DNA of 64,000 bases, from the NCBI GenBank assembly GCA_001899005.1, contig MKUW01000019.1:110996-174995 (forward strand), given 5' to 3'. Source of the DNA: Chloroflexi bacterium 44-23 (GTDB lineage Bacteria; Chloroflexota; Anaerolineae; Anaerolineales; Anaerolineaceae). Each line of letters begins with the position of its first letter. Within the stretch, counting starts at the first letter, position 1. Positions 55,291 through 64,000 of the stretch are shown in pieces. The notes beneath the pieces were generated by a model. The model did no database searches and was not told the origin of the DNA. It saw only the letters and a list, made by a program, of their open reading frames with translations. Both the position numbers and the translations under genes were made by a program.

Positions 55291-56570
55291 TATTTTTCTG
55301 TGATCGTAATGCTCAAAATGCGGTCAGGTTCCACTTTGGGGCCTTGTGACTGGGGATTAACTGGTGCCAGGTTATTGACGACATCCATGTTTTGAATGAC
55401 TTTGCCAAAAACAGTGTAGTCACCATCCAGGTCCGGTTGTGCAGCGTAGGTAATAAAGAATTGGCTGCCATTGGTATCAACTCCGGCATTGGCCATGCCC
55501 AGGACTCCTTCGGAATCAAACTTAAGATCAGAGATTTCGTTTGCAAACTCATACCCGGGGCCACCCATACCAGATCCCAGTGGATCACCGGTTTGCGCTA
55601 CAAAGCCAGGCATCACCCGATGAAAGGCGATATTATCAAAATAGCCTTCGCGTGCCAAAAATACAAAACTATTTACAGTCAACGGGGCTTTGTCGGGATA
55701 TAAGGCAACGATTATGTCCCCCTTGGTAGTTTTTATAGTCGCTGTATACTCCTTTGCCGGATCGATCACCATCGGCGGGCACTCTTTGTAAGTGTGTTTA
55801 TCGTAGTCGATTAGATCCAGAATACCTTTCAGGCTTTCGTAATCATAGGGCCCTTTGTAAGGTACCCCATTAATTACAATGAAGACCGAGGGTGTACTGG
55901 ATAAGCCAATTTTATCGGCGGCATCTTTATAGGCTTGATCCACTTTGGCTTGAATAGCACTACTGACATAATCTTGTTTGAATTGATCCACTTTAAGACC
56001 CAACTTTTCAGCCAGATCCGTTACGTATTGGTCAAATTGGTCGACCGAGAAACCTTGTGCACCCCATTCTGATTGATTCTGAAAGAGGGCGTCATGCATT
56101 TCAAAGAATTTTCCCTGTACACCGGCCGCTTCAGCAGCGCGTGCGGCAGGCATGGCGCGATCATGGATACTGGTTAGCGGAAAATGACGGATTACCAGGT
56201 TAACGCGATCTGCAAAGGCAGCCTGAAAACGTTCCAATTCAGGAGCTGCCAGCGAACAGTATGGGCATTGAAAATCGGTATACTCAATGAGTGAAATCTC
56301 GGCATTTTTTGAGCCAATAATCCAATCTGAATCACTGGCTGGTGGGACTGGAGGAATCTGGTCCGCAGGAACTTCTGGAATCAAGCTTCGAATTTCACAG
56401 ATGGTCGGGCTACCTTTTTGAGTAGTCATGTTAGGTCCTGCTGTTGGTTCGGTCACTGCAGGAGTAGTAACAACAGCATTGCTTTTGGGATCGCTACTTT
56501 CTGCCTGACAACCGGCCAGTAGCAAGGATGCCGCCAAAACAAAGAAGATTACTAGTTTGATTTTACGCAT
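55290..56570 (-). CDS. Lipoprotein with fused DsbA-like thioredoxin and cyclophilin domains
   Basis: 426 aa. The lipoprotein signal ends at LLAGC (Cys21). A Thr/Pro-rich linker leads to a DsbA/thioredoxin_4 domain (~80-255) with the redox motif CPYC in EYTDFQCPYCSLAAPELERF (Cys102/Cys105). A cyclophilin-type peptidyl-prolyl isomerase (~262-426) follows with FHRVMPGFVAQTGDPLGSG and GSQFFITYA. Both activities fold exported proteins: disulfide chemistry plus proline isomerisation. Anchored outside the membrane, it would act on secreted proteins. The two domains usually occur as separate genes. It is coupled with the PrsW-like gene and follows tmk by 36 bp. Confidence 0.9.
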   Translation of the reverse strand: MRKIKLVIFFVLAASLLLAGCQAESSDPKSNAVVTTPAVTEPTAGPNMTTQKGSPTICEIRSLIPEVPADQIPPVPPASDSDWIIGSKNAEISLIEYTDFQCPYCSLAAPELERFQAAFADRVNLVIRHFPLTSIHDRAMPAARAAEAAGVQGKFFEMHDALFQNQSEWGAQGFSVDQFDQYVTDLAEKLGLKVDQFKQDYVSSAIQAKVDQAYKDAADKIGLSSTPSVFIVINGVPYKGPYDYESLKGILDLIDYDKHTYKECPPMVIDPAKEYTATIKTTKGDIIVALYPDKAPLTVNSFVFLAREGYFDNIAFHRVMPGFVAQTGDPLGSGMGGPGYEFANEISDLKFDSEGVLGMANAGVDTNGSQFFITYAAQPDLDGDYTVFGKVIQNMDVVNNLAPVNPQSQGPKVEPDRILSITITEK

Positions 56571-56606
56571 GGATTATTTTTCCAACCTTTCAAATTGAAA
56601 TGCGCT

Positions 56607-57236
56607 TTAAATATTTGCAGCAATGGGCAACCGCTTAATCAACGCATTTTGCAGGTCTAATTGTACTTGATCAAATGATTGGCCTGCATCGATCTTGATC
56701 CAACGCTGCGGTTCTGCCGCAGCTAATTCGAGATATCCTTTGCGGACTCTCTCATGAAACCCTATGGCGTATGCATCCAATCGGTTCCACTCACCCCCGC
56801 TGTTTCTTCTGCGGTTCAGGCCGGTTTGTATGTCCAGGTCGAACAAGAAGGTGATATCAGGGTAGAGACCACCGGTAGCGAAATCGAGCAGTTTTCGGAG
56901 CGTATCAAGATCAACACCGTGGCCATATCCCTGATATGCCATCGTCGAGTCAGCATAGCGGTCACACAACACGATCGTCTTTTGAGTCAATAAGGGCCGG
57001 ATCACTTCTTCCACTAACTGGGCACGGGCACTGAGAAACAGTAAAATCTCAGTGCGTGGCTGCATGGAAACGTTATCCAGGTTGCTGAGGATGGCGCGAA
57101 TCTGGTCACCTATTACAGTTCCCCCCGGTTCTCTGGTCGTGAAAACCTGATAGCCCTTGCTGCGCAGCCATTCCGCCAACACTGGCAGTTGCGAGCTTTT
57201 TCCGCTTCCTTCCGGACCTTCCAAGGTAATGAACAT
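56607..57236 (-). CDS. tmk: Thymidylate kinase
   Basis: 209 aa. P-loop FITLEGPEGSGKSSQLPVLA (residues 2-21), the DRY/dTMP motif VLCDRYADSTMAYQGYG and a LID region RRRNSGGEWNRLD identify dTMP kinase. It phosphorylates dTMP to dTDP in the cytoplasm. It starts 2 bp after the stop of the upstream R3H-ATPase, a linkage I regard as common in this phylum, and is in the same operon. Confidence 0.96.
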   Translation of the reverse strand: MFITLEGPEGSGKSSQLPVLAEWLRSKGYQVFTTREPGGTVIGDQIRAILSNLDNVSMQPRTEILLFLSARAQLVEEVIRPLLTQKTIVLCDRYADSTMAYQGYGHGVDLDTLRKLLDFATGGLYPDITFLFDLDIQTGLNRRRNSGGEWNRLDAYAIGFHERVRKGYLELAAAEPQRWIKIDAGQSFDQVQLDLQNALIKRLPIAANI

Positions 57237-57238
57237 GA

Positions 57239-58849
57239 TTACTCCCTGAAAATCCGTACACGGCGGTTAGGCTCTTTCCCGTAGGAATGCGAGACCAACT
57301 GCGCCTGGCGCGCCATTTCGTGTTGCAAGCGTCGCACAGTGGAGGAAGCGGGCGGGAGATCTGACCAGCGTTGGCCGCTAAGAACTGCCCGGATTGCCTC
57401 TTCTGTAAAATTGGATACTTCATCCAAATCGTTTCTTTGAACGCTGGAATCCAGGTTGAGGTTGTAAATTTCAGCCAATGTCTTTTCCATCTGGTTAATG
57501 GTGTTTGACCGTAAAAAGTAAAGTGGGATACCCCGTTCTTCTGCTTCAATCAATACCTGCTGACGTGAGCGATAATAGGTACGTAAAGTCATTACCAGGT
57601 CGCCCTCTTCCGGATTTCTGGCGATGGTAGCCGGTACATTCAAACGGTTGATGGCCTGTTCCAGGCGATTACGAGCTACCCCATATGGATAAATTCGAAT
57701 CGGGTTTAGTTTCCCGGTTTTAAATTCCTTGGAAGCATCCGAACCGGAGGCCATATTAAAAGCAGGTTTTTTGTTCGGCATGGGCGTACTATCTGCGCTA
57801 CGGCGCATGCCTTGGGTCATCGTACTTTGCCGTTGATTGGATAGTTGAGCTGCTGGTTTCTCAATATGGATTTTCTGATTATCGTCACGATAACGAATTT
57901 CCGCCGGCATGGGATAGCCGCGCAGGAGAGAATCGACTGCTTGTGAAACATCTGCACGTATGGCCATACGATTACGCTCCTGAATTTCCACCAGAATATC
58001 AAAAGTGGGCGGAGAGCGGCGTTCCAGGACTGTTTTTTGAGTGCCACGCCGGCGTGCTTCCTCGTCAGAGAGTGTAACTGATTCGATCCCGCCGATTAGA
58101 TCTGATAAGGTCGGGTTGAGCAGCAAGTTTTCGAGTGTACGTCCGTGTGCCGTAGCAATTAATTGCACACCACGTTCTGCAATGGTGCGTGCAGCCAGGG
58201 TTTCCAATTCGCGGCCAATTTCATCGATAACGATAACTTCAGGGTTATGGTTTTCAACGGCTTCAATCATCACTTCATGCTGCAGTGAAGGTTGCGCTAC
58301 CTGCATTCGGCGCGCCATACCGACAGCGGGATGAGGTACATCGCCATCACCACCAATTTCGTTGGATGTATCAACAATGATCACTCGTTTTTTTGTTGCC
58401 AGGATGCGGGCAGCCTCACGCAGCAAGGTGGTTTTTCCAATTCCTGGCTTGCCCAGTAATAAGACGCTCTTTTCAGATTCGATTAAGTCTTGAATGATGT
58501 CAATAGTGCCATAGACAGCTCGTCCCACCCGCAAAGTCAGTCCGACAATATGACCACGCCTATTGCGAATGGCTGAAATGCGGTGTAGCGTACGTTCCAT
58601 TCCAGCGCGATTATCGGCATCAAAATCACCAATCTTGCCCACAATCGATGCCAGATCAAGGTTATCAATTTCGGTGTCCGAAAGGTTAATTTCTTTTTCC
58701 ACAAAACGCGCTTTTGGTATTCGTCCAAGATCAAGAACAATCTCCAGTAGATTATCTGCATTGTTTGCTTTATCCAAAGCACTGGCGATGTCAACTGGCA
58801 AGATATCCAATAGTGCTCTTAAATCGTCAGTTATTCCTTTTTCATTCAT
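57239..58849 (-). CDS. Ycf45/SpoIIIAA-like AAA ATPase with R3H domain
   Basis: 536 aa. A ring-ATPase domain has KSVLLLGKPGIGKTTLLREA (Walker A, ~125-145) and VIVIDEIGRELETLAARTIA (Walker B, ~205). This matches the plastid Ycf45/SpoIIIAA-like single-stranded-nucleic-acid ATPase family. The C-terminus (~470-536) is an R3H-type domain ending LVSHSYGKEPNRRVRIF, which binds single-stranded nucleic acid. The middle is low-complexity. The exact role is unknown; it probably acts on RNA or DNA. It heads the run R3H-ATPase, tmk, DsbA-cyclophilin, prsW-like. Confidence 0.82.
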   Translation of the reverse strand: MNEKGITDDLRALLDILPVDIASALDKANNADNLLEIVLDLGRIPKARFVEKEINLSDTEIDNLDLASIVGKIGDFDADNRAGMERTLHRISAIRNRRGHIVGLTLRVGRAVYGTIDIIQDLIESEKSVLLLGKPGIGKTTLLREAARILATKKRVIIVDTSNEIGGDGDVPHPAVGMARRMQVAQPSLQHEVMIEAVENHNPEVIVIDEIGRELETLAARTIAERGVQLIATAHGRTLENLLLNPTLSDLIGGIESVTLSDEEARRRGTQKTVLERRSPPTFDILVEIQERNRMAIRADVSQAVDSLLRGYPMPAEIRYRDDNQKIHIEKPAAQLSNQRQSTMTQGMRRSADSTPMPNKKPAFNMASGSDASKEFKTGKLNPIRIYPYGVARNRLEQAINRLNVPATIARNPEEGDLVMTLRTYYRSRQQVLIEAEERGIPLYFLRSNTINQMEKTLAEIYNLNLDSSVQRNDLDEVSNFTEEAIRAVLSGQRWSDLPPASSTVRRLQHEMARQAQLVSHSYGKEPNRRVRIFRE

Positions 58850-58987
58850 ATTTGTAATTCAAATTTCCTTGTGTTTTATCGAATTGTATTTGTCTATCCG
58901 TTTTTGTCATTGCGATGTTGAACCTAAGATTCTATCACCAAAAAATTAACCTCGATACTCTATTTGCGAAGAATTCCGGTATCATTT

Positions 58988-59935
58988 TTATTCCTCAAGA
59001 TGGGAACGTTGAACAACGGGACTGCTGGTTTTTGTGCTCTGTACTTTTAAGACCGATTGGATGGGATTCAATACAGAGACCCGCTCACGCTGCGTGAGAT
59101 GTTTGACCATCATCACTTTACGGTCGCTGGCCTCACCCCCCAATGTTTCCAAGGCACTATTAATCCAAGATTGATAATCCCTGACCGCAATATAAATGGG
59201 ACGATTCGTGCGGCGTTGGATTTTCGCAATTAATGCAGACAAAACTTGCAATGAATTGCGTATATTTGGGTGCACGACCGGGTTGAGATAAAGACCATTT
59301 GGCCCGGAGATGATCTCTGCAAAAGCCAATAGATCATCCTTAAAGCTGTAACCATAGCCCTGTATCAAACGTTTATCGAGACCTTCAGCGCCCTGGACCA
59401 ATGGAGGAACTACTGCGTGATAAAGGCTTTGTGTGGCGCGCGTATCAAATTGCCGAAGAGGTTCCCAGGTGCCGGGAGGAGCTTCCTGGTCTGTTTTGAT
59501 GGGTGGAATCCTCCAGATTTGCTGATGGGTGAAAACGCAGAATCCGGATAATCGAAAACTTTCAAAGGCAGCTGAATTTTCATCCAACTCGGCCAACAAA
59601 CGCAAAGCCCCGCGATTGGCACTCTCCCAGGCAAGATTGTCAAGCAGAGCGATCAGAATATCGCTAGAAAGCGCACCTTTTGGAGCCAGGAAGGCCAATC
59701 TGGCAGCTTCCTCGCCCTGGTTGAGATAAATTCGTCCTATGAGCGGCGGCCCACTTCTGCTTTCTTTTACCAGGCCGGTGTAGCTGCTAAAGTCCATGCG
59801 GAAGAAGCCCATGGCAGCGTCCGGGCTAAACAACTGGCCGGAAGTTAAACCCAGGATACTATCCGTGCATACCATCTCATTGCGATAACGGTAAAGCTTG
59901 AAAGAATCATACCAGGCTAGAGGTCTTACTTCGAT
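58988..59935 (-). CDS. GNAT-like acetyltransferase with no canonical start codon
   Basis: The first ATG (59875) gives 295 aa, but twenty more in-frame codons upstream read VRPLAWYDSFKLYRYRN, exactly the entry expected for a GNAT protein (V-R-P-L...LxRYR). They contain no ATG, GTG or TTG. Initiation at ATC 59935, with GGAG eight bases upstream and overlapping the end of pdxT by 10 bp, would give 315 aa. The core has ESANRGALRLLAELDENSAA and LSGFCVFTHQQIWRI, consistent with an acetyl-CoA-binding fold, plus a second similar half. Substrate unknown. It is the third gene of pdxS-pdxT-GNAT. Confidence 0.6.
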   Translation of the reverse strand: MEVRPLAWYDSFKLYRYRNEMVCTDSILGLTSGQLFSPDAAMGFFRMDFSSYTGLVKESRSGPPLIGRIYLNQGEEAARLAFLAPKGALSSDILIALLDNLAWESANRGALRLLAELDENSAAFESFRLSGFCVFTHQQIWRIPPIKTDQEAPPGTWEPLRQFDTRATQSLYHAVVPPLVQGAEGLDKRLIQGYGYSFKDDLLAFAEIISGPNGLYLNPVVHPNIRNSLQVLSALIAKIQRRTNRPIYIAVRDYQSWINSALETLGGEASDRKVMMVKHLTQRERVSVLNPIQSVLKVQSTKTSSPVVQRSHLEE

Positions 59936-60513
59936 TGAATCATCTCCAAAAAATATCGGTGAAAACGGTTATCCGTACTCAGTTCTGGGTGAAAAGAGGT
60001 CGCCAGCCATTGATCTTCACGAACTGCCACGACTTGATCATCATTGATATAAGCCAGTATCTCCACACCAGGTCCAGTTGTTTCAATCAAAGGCGCTCGA
60101 ATAAATATTGCTGGAAAAGGTGCATCTGAAGGATCGACTACTTTGAGTGCCGGTACATTCAGATCGATTTCAAAACTTTCCACCTGGCGTCCAAAGGCAT
60201 TTCTGGCAGTGGTGATATCCATGACGCCTAACAATGGTTGGACGTGACCACTGTTTTTTGATAAAAGAATGGCACCCGCGCATGTACCCCAAACCGCATG
60301 GCGCATGGCAAACGTTCGTAAGTCTTCCATTAATTGAAAATCTGTCGCCAACTTACCCATCGTGGTAGATTCACCGCCAGGAATGATCAAACCATCGAGA
60401 TTGGTGAGCTGATTACTTTTACGCACTTGAATGGTGTTAATGCCCAGGCCGTCCAGCATTTTTTGGTGTTCATCAAAGTCACCCTGCAGCGCCAGAATTC
60501 CGATTTTAATCAT
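59926..60513 (-). CDS. pdxT: Pyridoxal 5'-phosphate synthase glutaminase subunit
   Basis: 195 aa. MIKIGILALQGDFDEHQKML is the conserved N-terminus. The nucleophile Cys sits in VWGTCAGAILLS and the His-Glu of the triad in SFHPELSTDNRFH. It releases ammonia from glutamine for PdxS in the cytoplasm. The open frame extends to 60714 through the pdxS gene, but ATG 60513 gives the family start and lies 7 bp after the pdxS stop. Confidence 0.95.
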   Translation of the reverse strand: MIKIGILALQGDFDEHQKMLDGLGINTIQVRKSNQLTNLDGLIIPGGESTTMGKLATDFQLMEDLRTFAMRHAVWGTCAGAILLSKNSGHVQPLLGVMDITTARNAFGRQVESFEIDLNVPALKVVDPSDAPFPAIFIRAPLIETTGPGVEILAYINDDQVVAVREDQWLATSFHPELSTDNRFHRYFLEMIQSK

Positions 60514-60520
60514 GTTTCGT

Positions 60521-61408
60521 TTACCAACCCCGCTTGGCAAGTAACTCATTATCAGCGATGGAAGATATCTGACGCCCAACCATCGGTTCTCCCAGGTTTC
60601 GGCTGATCTCTGCCAGCATTTTAGGATCGTTGAAATGCGTGACAGCCTTAACAACCGCATTTGCGCGTTTGGCCGGGTCACCCGATTTAAAAATTCCAGA
60701 CCCGACGAAGACACCTTCCACGCCTAATTGCATCATCAGGGCGGCATCTGCAGGGGTAGCAATACCGCCGGCAGCAAAGTTGACTACCGGAAGTTTGCCA
60801 AGTTTACGTGTTTCGAGCACAAGTTCAAAGGGTGCCCCAATACTTTTAGAGAAGCTCATCACTTCTTCGATCGGCATGCTCTGTAAGTGACGTATATCTC
60901 CCAGCACCTGACGGGCATGACGGACCGCTTCTACCACATCGCCGGTGCCTGCTTCACCTTTGGTGCGGATCATGGCTGCGCCTTCACCAATCCGGCGTAG
61001 GGCTTCACCCAAATTACGGCAGCCGCAAACAAAGGGGACTTTGAAATCGTGTTTATAAATATGGTTAGCCTCATCGGCCGGGGTGAGCACTTCCGATTCA
61101 TCAATGTAATCCACGCCTAACGCTTCCAGGATTTGTGCCTCAACGAAATGCCCTATCCGGCATTTGGCCATGACCGGAATTGAGACTGTATCCATAATTT
61201 TTAGAATTAATTCTGGGTCACTCATACGTGCGACCCCGCCATCAGCACGAATATCTGCCGGTACACGTTCCAGCGCCATCACGGCACATGCTCCAGCATC
61301 TTCAGCGATACGGGCATGCTCAGGTGTGACCACATCCATGATGACCCCACCCTTTAACATCTGTGCTAAACCTTTTTTAACGGCAAAGGAACCAACTTCA
61401 TTTGACAC
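60521..61408 (-). CDS. pdxS: Pyridoxal 5'-phosphate synthase lyase subunit
   Basis: 295 aa, normal length. [40 protein letters not shown] and [20 protein letters not shown] are PdxS signatures, and the active-site lysines are in place. With PdxT it makes pyridoxal 5'-phosphate from ribose 5-phosphate (or ribulose 5-phosphate), glyceraldehyde 3-phosphate and ammonia. GTG 61408 has GGAGG at ideal spacing; the upstream in-frame GTG at 61429 does not. Confidence 0.96.
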   Translation of the reverse strand: MSNEVGSFAVKKGLAQMLKGGVIMDVVTPEHARIAEDAGACAVMALERVPADIRADGGVARMSDPELILKIMDTVSIPVMAKCRIGHFVEAQILEALGVDYIDESEVLTPADEANHIYKHDFKVPFVCGCRNLGEALRRIGEGAAMIRTKGEAGTGDVVEAVRHARQVLGDIRHLQSMPIEEVMSFSKSIGAPFELVLETRKLGKLPVVNFAAGGIATPADAALMMQLGVEGVFVGSGIFKSGDPAKRANAVVKAVTHFNDPKMLAEISRNLGEPMVGRQISSIADNELLAKRGW

Positions 61409-61685
61409 GTGGACCTCCAAAATATACACGGATAAGTTGTCTTTCTACTCGATTTTACCACGTCACATGATGCTATTCAAATGAAGGGTTAGTGAGGGGG
61501 AAATAATTGAACGTGCTGAAGTTTCATGATTGCACGTTACTATCTGATCAAGATGTTCATTAATTTCGTTCGAAAAAGAACGTTTCATGGTATTTTCCTT
61601 TGTGCCTGGCTGAGGTTTAAGTTAGAATGAGACTAATTCTATTGGAGCGCAATAGAAAATATCAATCTAAAAAAATATAAATTGA

Positions 61686-61775
61686 ATATCTTTTGAATAA
61701 AACGGGGTTGATGAGTATTTATAAGCAGGTGATCGTCTGCTTAAAAACACTCAGCCCTAATTTTTGAAAAGATAC
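61686..61775 (+). repeat. Palindromic hairpin element, copy B
   Basis: Same element as 22309-22399, on the opposite strand. The ends are ATATC (61686-61690) and GATAC (61771-61775). The shared flank AATAAAACGGGGTTGA and the shared TGATCG loop are conserved, while the stem differs in a pairing-preserving way. It ends 25 bp before the antiporter ATG. The rest of the 61409-61800 gap is AT-rich with no gene and a weak CGTTC/GAACG hairpin near 61569. Confidence 0.8.
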
Positions 61776-61800
61776 AAGAATTGATTATTAAAGGGTAATT

Positions 61801-63585
61801 ATGAATGAGCATGTTTTAATTGGCATAGGCTTGATCGTCATTCTGGGAGTAATAGCACAATGGATAGCCTGGCGCTTACGCTTGCCTTCCATATTAATGC
61901 TGCTTTTCTTTGGCTTTCTAGCAGGTCCAATTTTTAATATTCTTGACCCTGAGCAATTATTAGGCGATTTGCTTTTTCCGGCTGTTTCGCTTTCCGTCGG
62001 AATAATCTTGTTCGAAGGAGGCTTGGGCTTGCGCTTGGAGAACCTGCGCCATGTTCGCTCTGTTGTTCGAAATTTATTAACGATCGGGGCGCTGGTGACG
62101 CTCTTGCTTGGAATCCCGGCGGCGCATTATATCCTGGGCCTCGACTGGCCGATTTCGATCCTGCTGGCTTCAATTCTGGTTGTGACCGGTCCAACAGTGG
62201 TAATTCCGTTGATGCGCTTTGTTCGTCCGCGTGGAAAGATCGCTTCGATACTAAAATGGGAGGGAATTCTGATAGACCCATTGGGGGCTATTTTGGCTGT
62301 GCTGGCGTTCAACGCCATCAAAGGAGAATGGACTGCCGGCAATTTCATTCCCAATATGATTGGTGGAATGTTGTTGGCGCTTGTCGTCGGTGGTGTTTTG
62401 GGAGCTGTGGCAGCATATTTACTGGTATTTCTGCTGGAAAACCACTGGATTCCTGAGTACCTGCATTCGCCAATTTCATTAATCACATTAATGTTAGTAT
62501 TTATAATTTCGAACACTCTCATAGCTGAGTCTGGTTTGATGAGTGCCATTGTCATGGGTGTGGTAATGGCCAATCAAAAACGTGTGGATGTTGAACACAT
62601 CATTGAATTTAAAGAACAATTGGGGGTTCTGCTTCTTTCGGTGCTCTTTATTGTTTTGGCAGCCAGAGTTGAAATTGTTGATTTCTTGAATGTGGGATGG
62701 TCCGGCGTCATTTTCGTGTTGGCTTTGGTGATAATTGTGCGCCCAGTTTCGGTATGGTTATCCACTATTGGAAGCGATCTGGATAATAAAGAGAAGCTTT
62801 TTCTGAGCTGGATAGCACCGCGTGGAATTGTAGCGATGTCAGTGGCTTCTTTGTTTGCATTGCAATTGGAAACGAGTGGTATTGAAGGAGCCAAGTTGGT
62901 GGCACCGATTACAATCATGGTAGTAGTTGGGACAGTCTTGATATACTCCTTGACTGCAAAACCATTGGCACAAGCCCTCGATCTGGTAGAAAGGGACCCG
63001 CAAGGTGTTCTGCTGTTAGGCGCACATCGAATCGCACGTGCGCTAGCAAAAGCGCTTGATTCGGTTGGTATTACGGTCGTGTTGGTGGATACCAATGCCA
63101 ATAATGTGCGCAAAGCGAAGAGAGAGGGGCTGCAGGTGTATGAGAATAGCATTTTCTCCGATTCGGTCATTGATCAAATTCCGCTGGGAGAGATAGGTTA
63201 TATGCTTGCCTTAACCTCTGACGATCAGATCAATGCACTGGCCTGTGTGCGCTTTACGGATTTTCTGTCTAAAAACAATGTCTACCAGCTCCAGCCTCAA
63301 AAAAACAATATCTCCGAATCAATGCGCAAGCGCGTTCATGGTCAATATGTTTTTAATTGTGATGCCACTTTTGAATTTTTGGACACTGCTCTCCTAAAAG
63401 GTGCTACTGTGGCAATACAACCTTTTCCTGCGAAAAAAGATGAACCGGTTGAAAAAGATATTTCCTTGCCGACCGCGATTGAATTGTTTGTCATTGATAG
63501 TGAAAAACGGTTGCACGTGACCACTTGTGACAGCGAAATTAAGAAACAGCCCGGCAATCTGGTTATTCGACTTTTGCTGAAATAG
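61801..63585 (+). CDS. CPA1-type cation:proton antiporter with TrkA-N-like domain
   Basis: 594 aa. Twelve or thirteen membrane segments run from residue 5 to ~390 (LPSILMLLFFGFLAGPIFNI, FEGGLGLRLENLR, SWIAPRGIVAMSVASLFALQ with the conserved PRG). The C-terminal ~200 residues look like a Rossmann-type TrkA-N/RCK domain (QGVLLLGAHRIARALAKALD, ITVVLVDTNANNVRKAKREG) that could bind NAD(H) or a nucleotide. It exchanges Na+ or K+ for protons and helps pH homeostasis. The palindromic element copy B ends 25 bp upstream. Confidence 0.88.
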   Translation: MNEHVLIGIGLIVILGVIAQWIAWRLRLPSILMLLFFGFLAGPIFNILDPEQLLGDLLFPAVSLSVGIILFEGGLGLRLENLRHVRSVVRNLLTIGALVTLLLGIPAAHYILGLDWPISILLASILVVTGPTVVIPLMRFVRPRGKIASILKWEGILIDPLGAILAVLAFNAIKGEWTAGNFIPNMIGGMLLALVVGGVLGAVAAYLLVFLLENHWIPEYLHSPISLITLMLVFIISNTLIAESGLMSAIVMGVVMANQKRVDVEHIIEFKEQLGVLLLSVLFIVLAARVEIVDFLNVGWSGVIFVLALVIIVRPVSVWLSTIGSDLDNKEKLFLSWIAPRGIVAMSVASLFALQLETSGIEGAKLVAPITIMVVVGTVLIYSLTAKPLAQALDLVERDPQGVLLLGAHRIARALAKALDSVGITVVLVDTNANNVRKAKREGLQVYENSIFSDSVIDQIPLGEIGYMLALTSDDQINALACVRFTDFLSKNNVYQLQPQKNNISESMRKRVHGQYVFNCDATFEFLDTALLKGATVAIQPFPAKKDEPVEKDISLPTAIELFVIDSEKRLHVTTCDSEIKKQPGNLVIRLLLK

Positions 63586-63854
63586 AAATGTCTGGAAATT
63601 CGATTGAACAACGAGAATATCTTTGGCAATCTGAATGGAAGATGGTTTATGAGAAAAGTAATGTCTACTTTAGCAACTGATTCCGCGCACGTGCAGCGCG
63701 TTGGATCAACTTCCCTGCGCTGGAAATAATTGGTTTAAAGCAAATGGAGATTGAGCCCATATCATGATTTATATTATTGCCATGTGATATAGGGTTAAAT
63801 ATATGAAAGCATCTTCCATTTATTTTGGAATATGGTAAAATAAGGTTCGCAAGT

Positions 63855-63930
63855 GGGGGCGTGGTGTAGTGGCTAACATGCGGCCCTGTCAAGGCCGAGA
63901 TCGCGGGTTCGAACCCCGTCGCTCCCGCCA
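63855..63930 (+). tRNA. tRNA-Asp(GTC)
   Basis: Acceptor GGGGGCG (63855-63861) pairs with CGCTCCC (63920-63926, one GU), discriminator G63927, and CCA is encoded (63928-63930). The anticodon arm CGGCC-CTGTCAA-GGCCG gives GTC, decoding GAC/GAU. The T arm is GCGGGTTCGAACCCCGT. A possible -10 TAAAAT lies at 63836-63841; the -35 is weak. Confidence 0.97.
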
Positions 63931-63934
63931 ATAC

Positions 63935-63966
63935 AAAGAAACCTCCAGAAATGGGGGTTTTTCTTT
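63935..63966 (+). terminator. Rho-independent terminator of tRNA-Asp
   Basis: AACCTCC (63940-63946) pairs with GGGGGTT (63953-63959) around AGAAAT, with outer AAAGAA/TTCTTT extending the stem, and TTTTTCTTT follows. A second short palindrome CACCCC/GGGGTG lies just before the window edge. Confidence 0.85.
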
Positions 63967-64000
63967 ATCGAGATCGGAGGCACCCCTTACGGGGTGTAAT

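Noticed and set aside
63665..63931. Minus-strand 88-codon frame over tRNA-Asp with a MAGATGFEPAISALTG-like start
   Set aside because: It overlaps a perfect tRNA; this peptide is a well-known spurious product of tRNA antisense translation.

Overview
The window reads as chromosomal DNA of an anaerobic member of the Chloroflexota, most likely class Anaerolineae. This is inferred from gene content and protein style: a SARP/BTAD-AAA-TPR regulator, a KimA-type permease, an R3H/SpoIIIAA-like ATPase next to tmk, a CbiM-PDGLE transporter, PdxS/PdxT and GH1. No rRNA or phylogenetic marker was compared. Base composition is moderate. Genes are dense, but several gaps of 300-900 bp hold palindromic or repeated sequence and gene debris.

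Layout: 1-9254 holds a partial ychF, tRNA-Leu, a PAS/GAF diguanylate cyclase, a DUF493 gene, dnaN without dnaA, a repeat island (4941-5512), a PEP/pyruvate-binding-domain protein and a second diguanylate cyclase. 9482-16245 holds an amidohydrolase + GPH symporter pair and a 1148-aa SARP-type regulator. 16436-19412 is a Co/Ni ECF transporter (cbiM-cbiQ-cbiO) divergent from a Fur-family gene. 19413-22400 is a scar zone with an arfB 5' fragment, a truncated acetyltransferase, a DUF1858-like gene, vapBC, intact arfB and a hairpin element. 22835-30314 is a nucleoside-type uptake operon (RarA-C-like protein, LacI regulator, BMP lipoprotein, ABC ATPase, two permeases, PfkB kinase), followed by a 3' arfB fragment. 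30830-35700 pairs a KimA-like potassium transporter with a KdpDE-like two-component system whose kinase is frameshifted in an A9 tract.

36086-48702 is the most interesting region: a minus-strand defence island resembling BREX type 3. Order of transcription: brxF, brxC/pglY, a DUF3800 gene, a 97-aa unknown, pglX, a DUF262+HNH (GmrSD/BrxU-like) gene, pglZ and a BrxA-like gene. The helicase BrxHII expected between pglX and pglZ is absent and its slot holds the DUF262-HNH nuclease. BrxF seems to lack a working Walker A motif. Between the 97-aa gene and the DUF3800 gene a ~138-nt structured RNA gene, with a near-consensus sigma70 promoter and a strong intrinsic terminator, runs on the opposite strand. 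It matches no RNA family I recognise.

48703-64000 returns to housekeeping: 6-phosphogluconolactonase, a TPR-diguanylate cyclase, a GH1 beta-glucosidase, and a minus-strand run of R3H-ATPase, tmk, a DsbA-cyclophilin fusion lipoprotein and a PrsW-like protease. Then come pdxS-pdxT-GNAT, a cation/proton antiporter and tRNA-Asp. Two copies of a ~90-bp palindromic element (22309-22399, 61686-61775) have a conserved loop and compensatory stem changes. A second repeat family has two tandem copies at 4941-5361 and a decayed third at 49066-49157.
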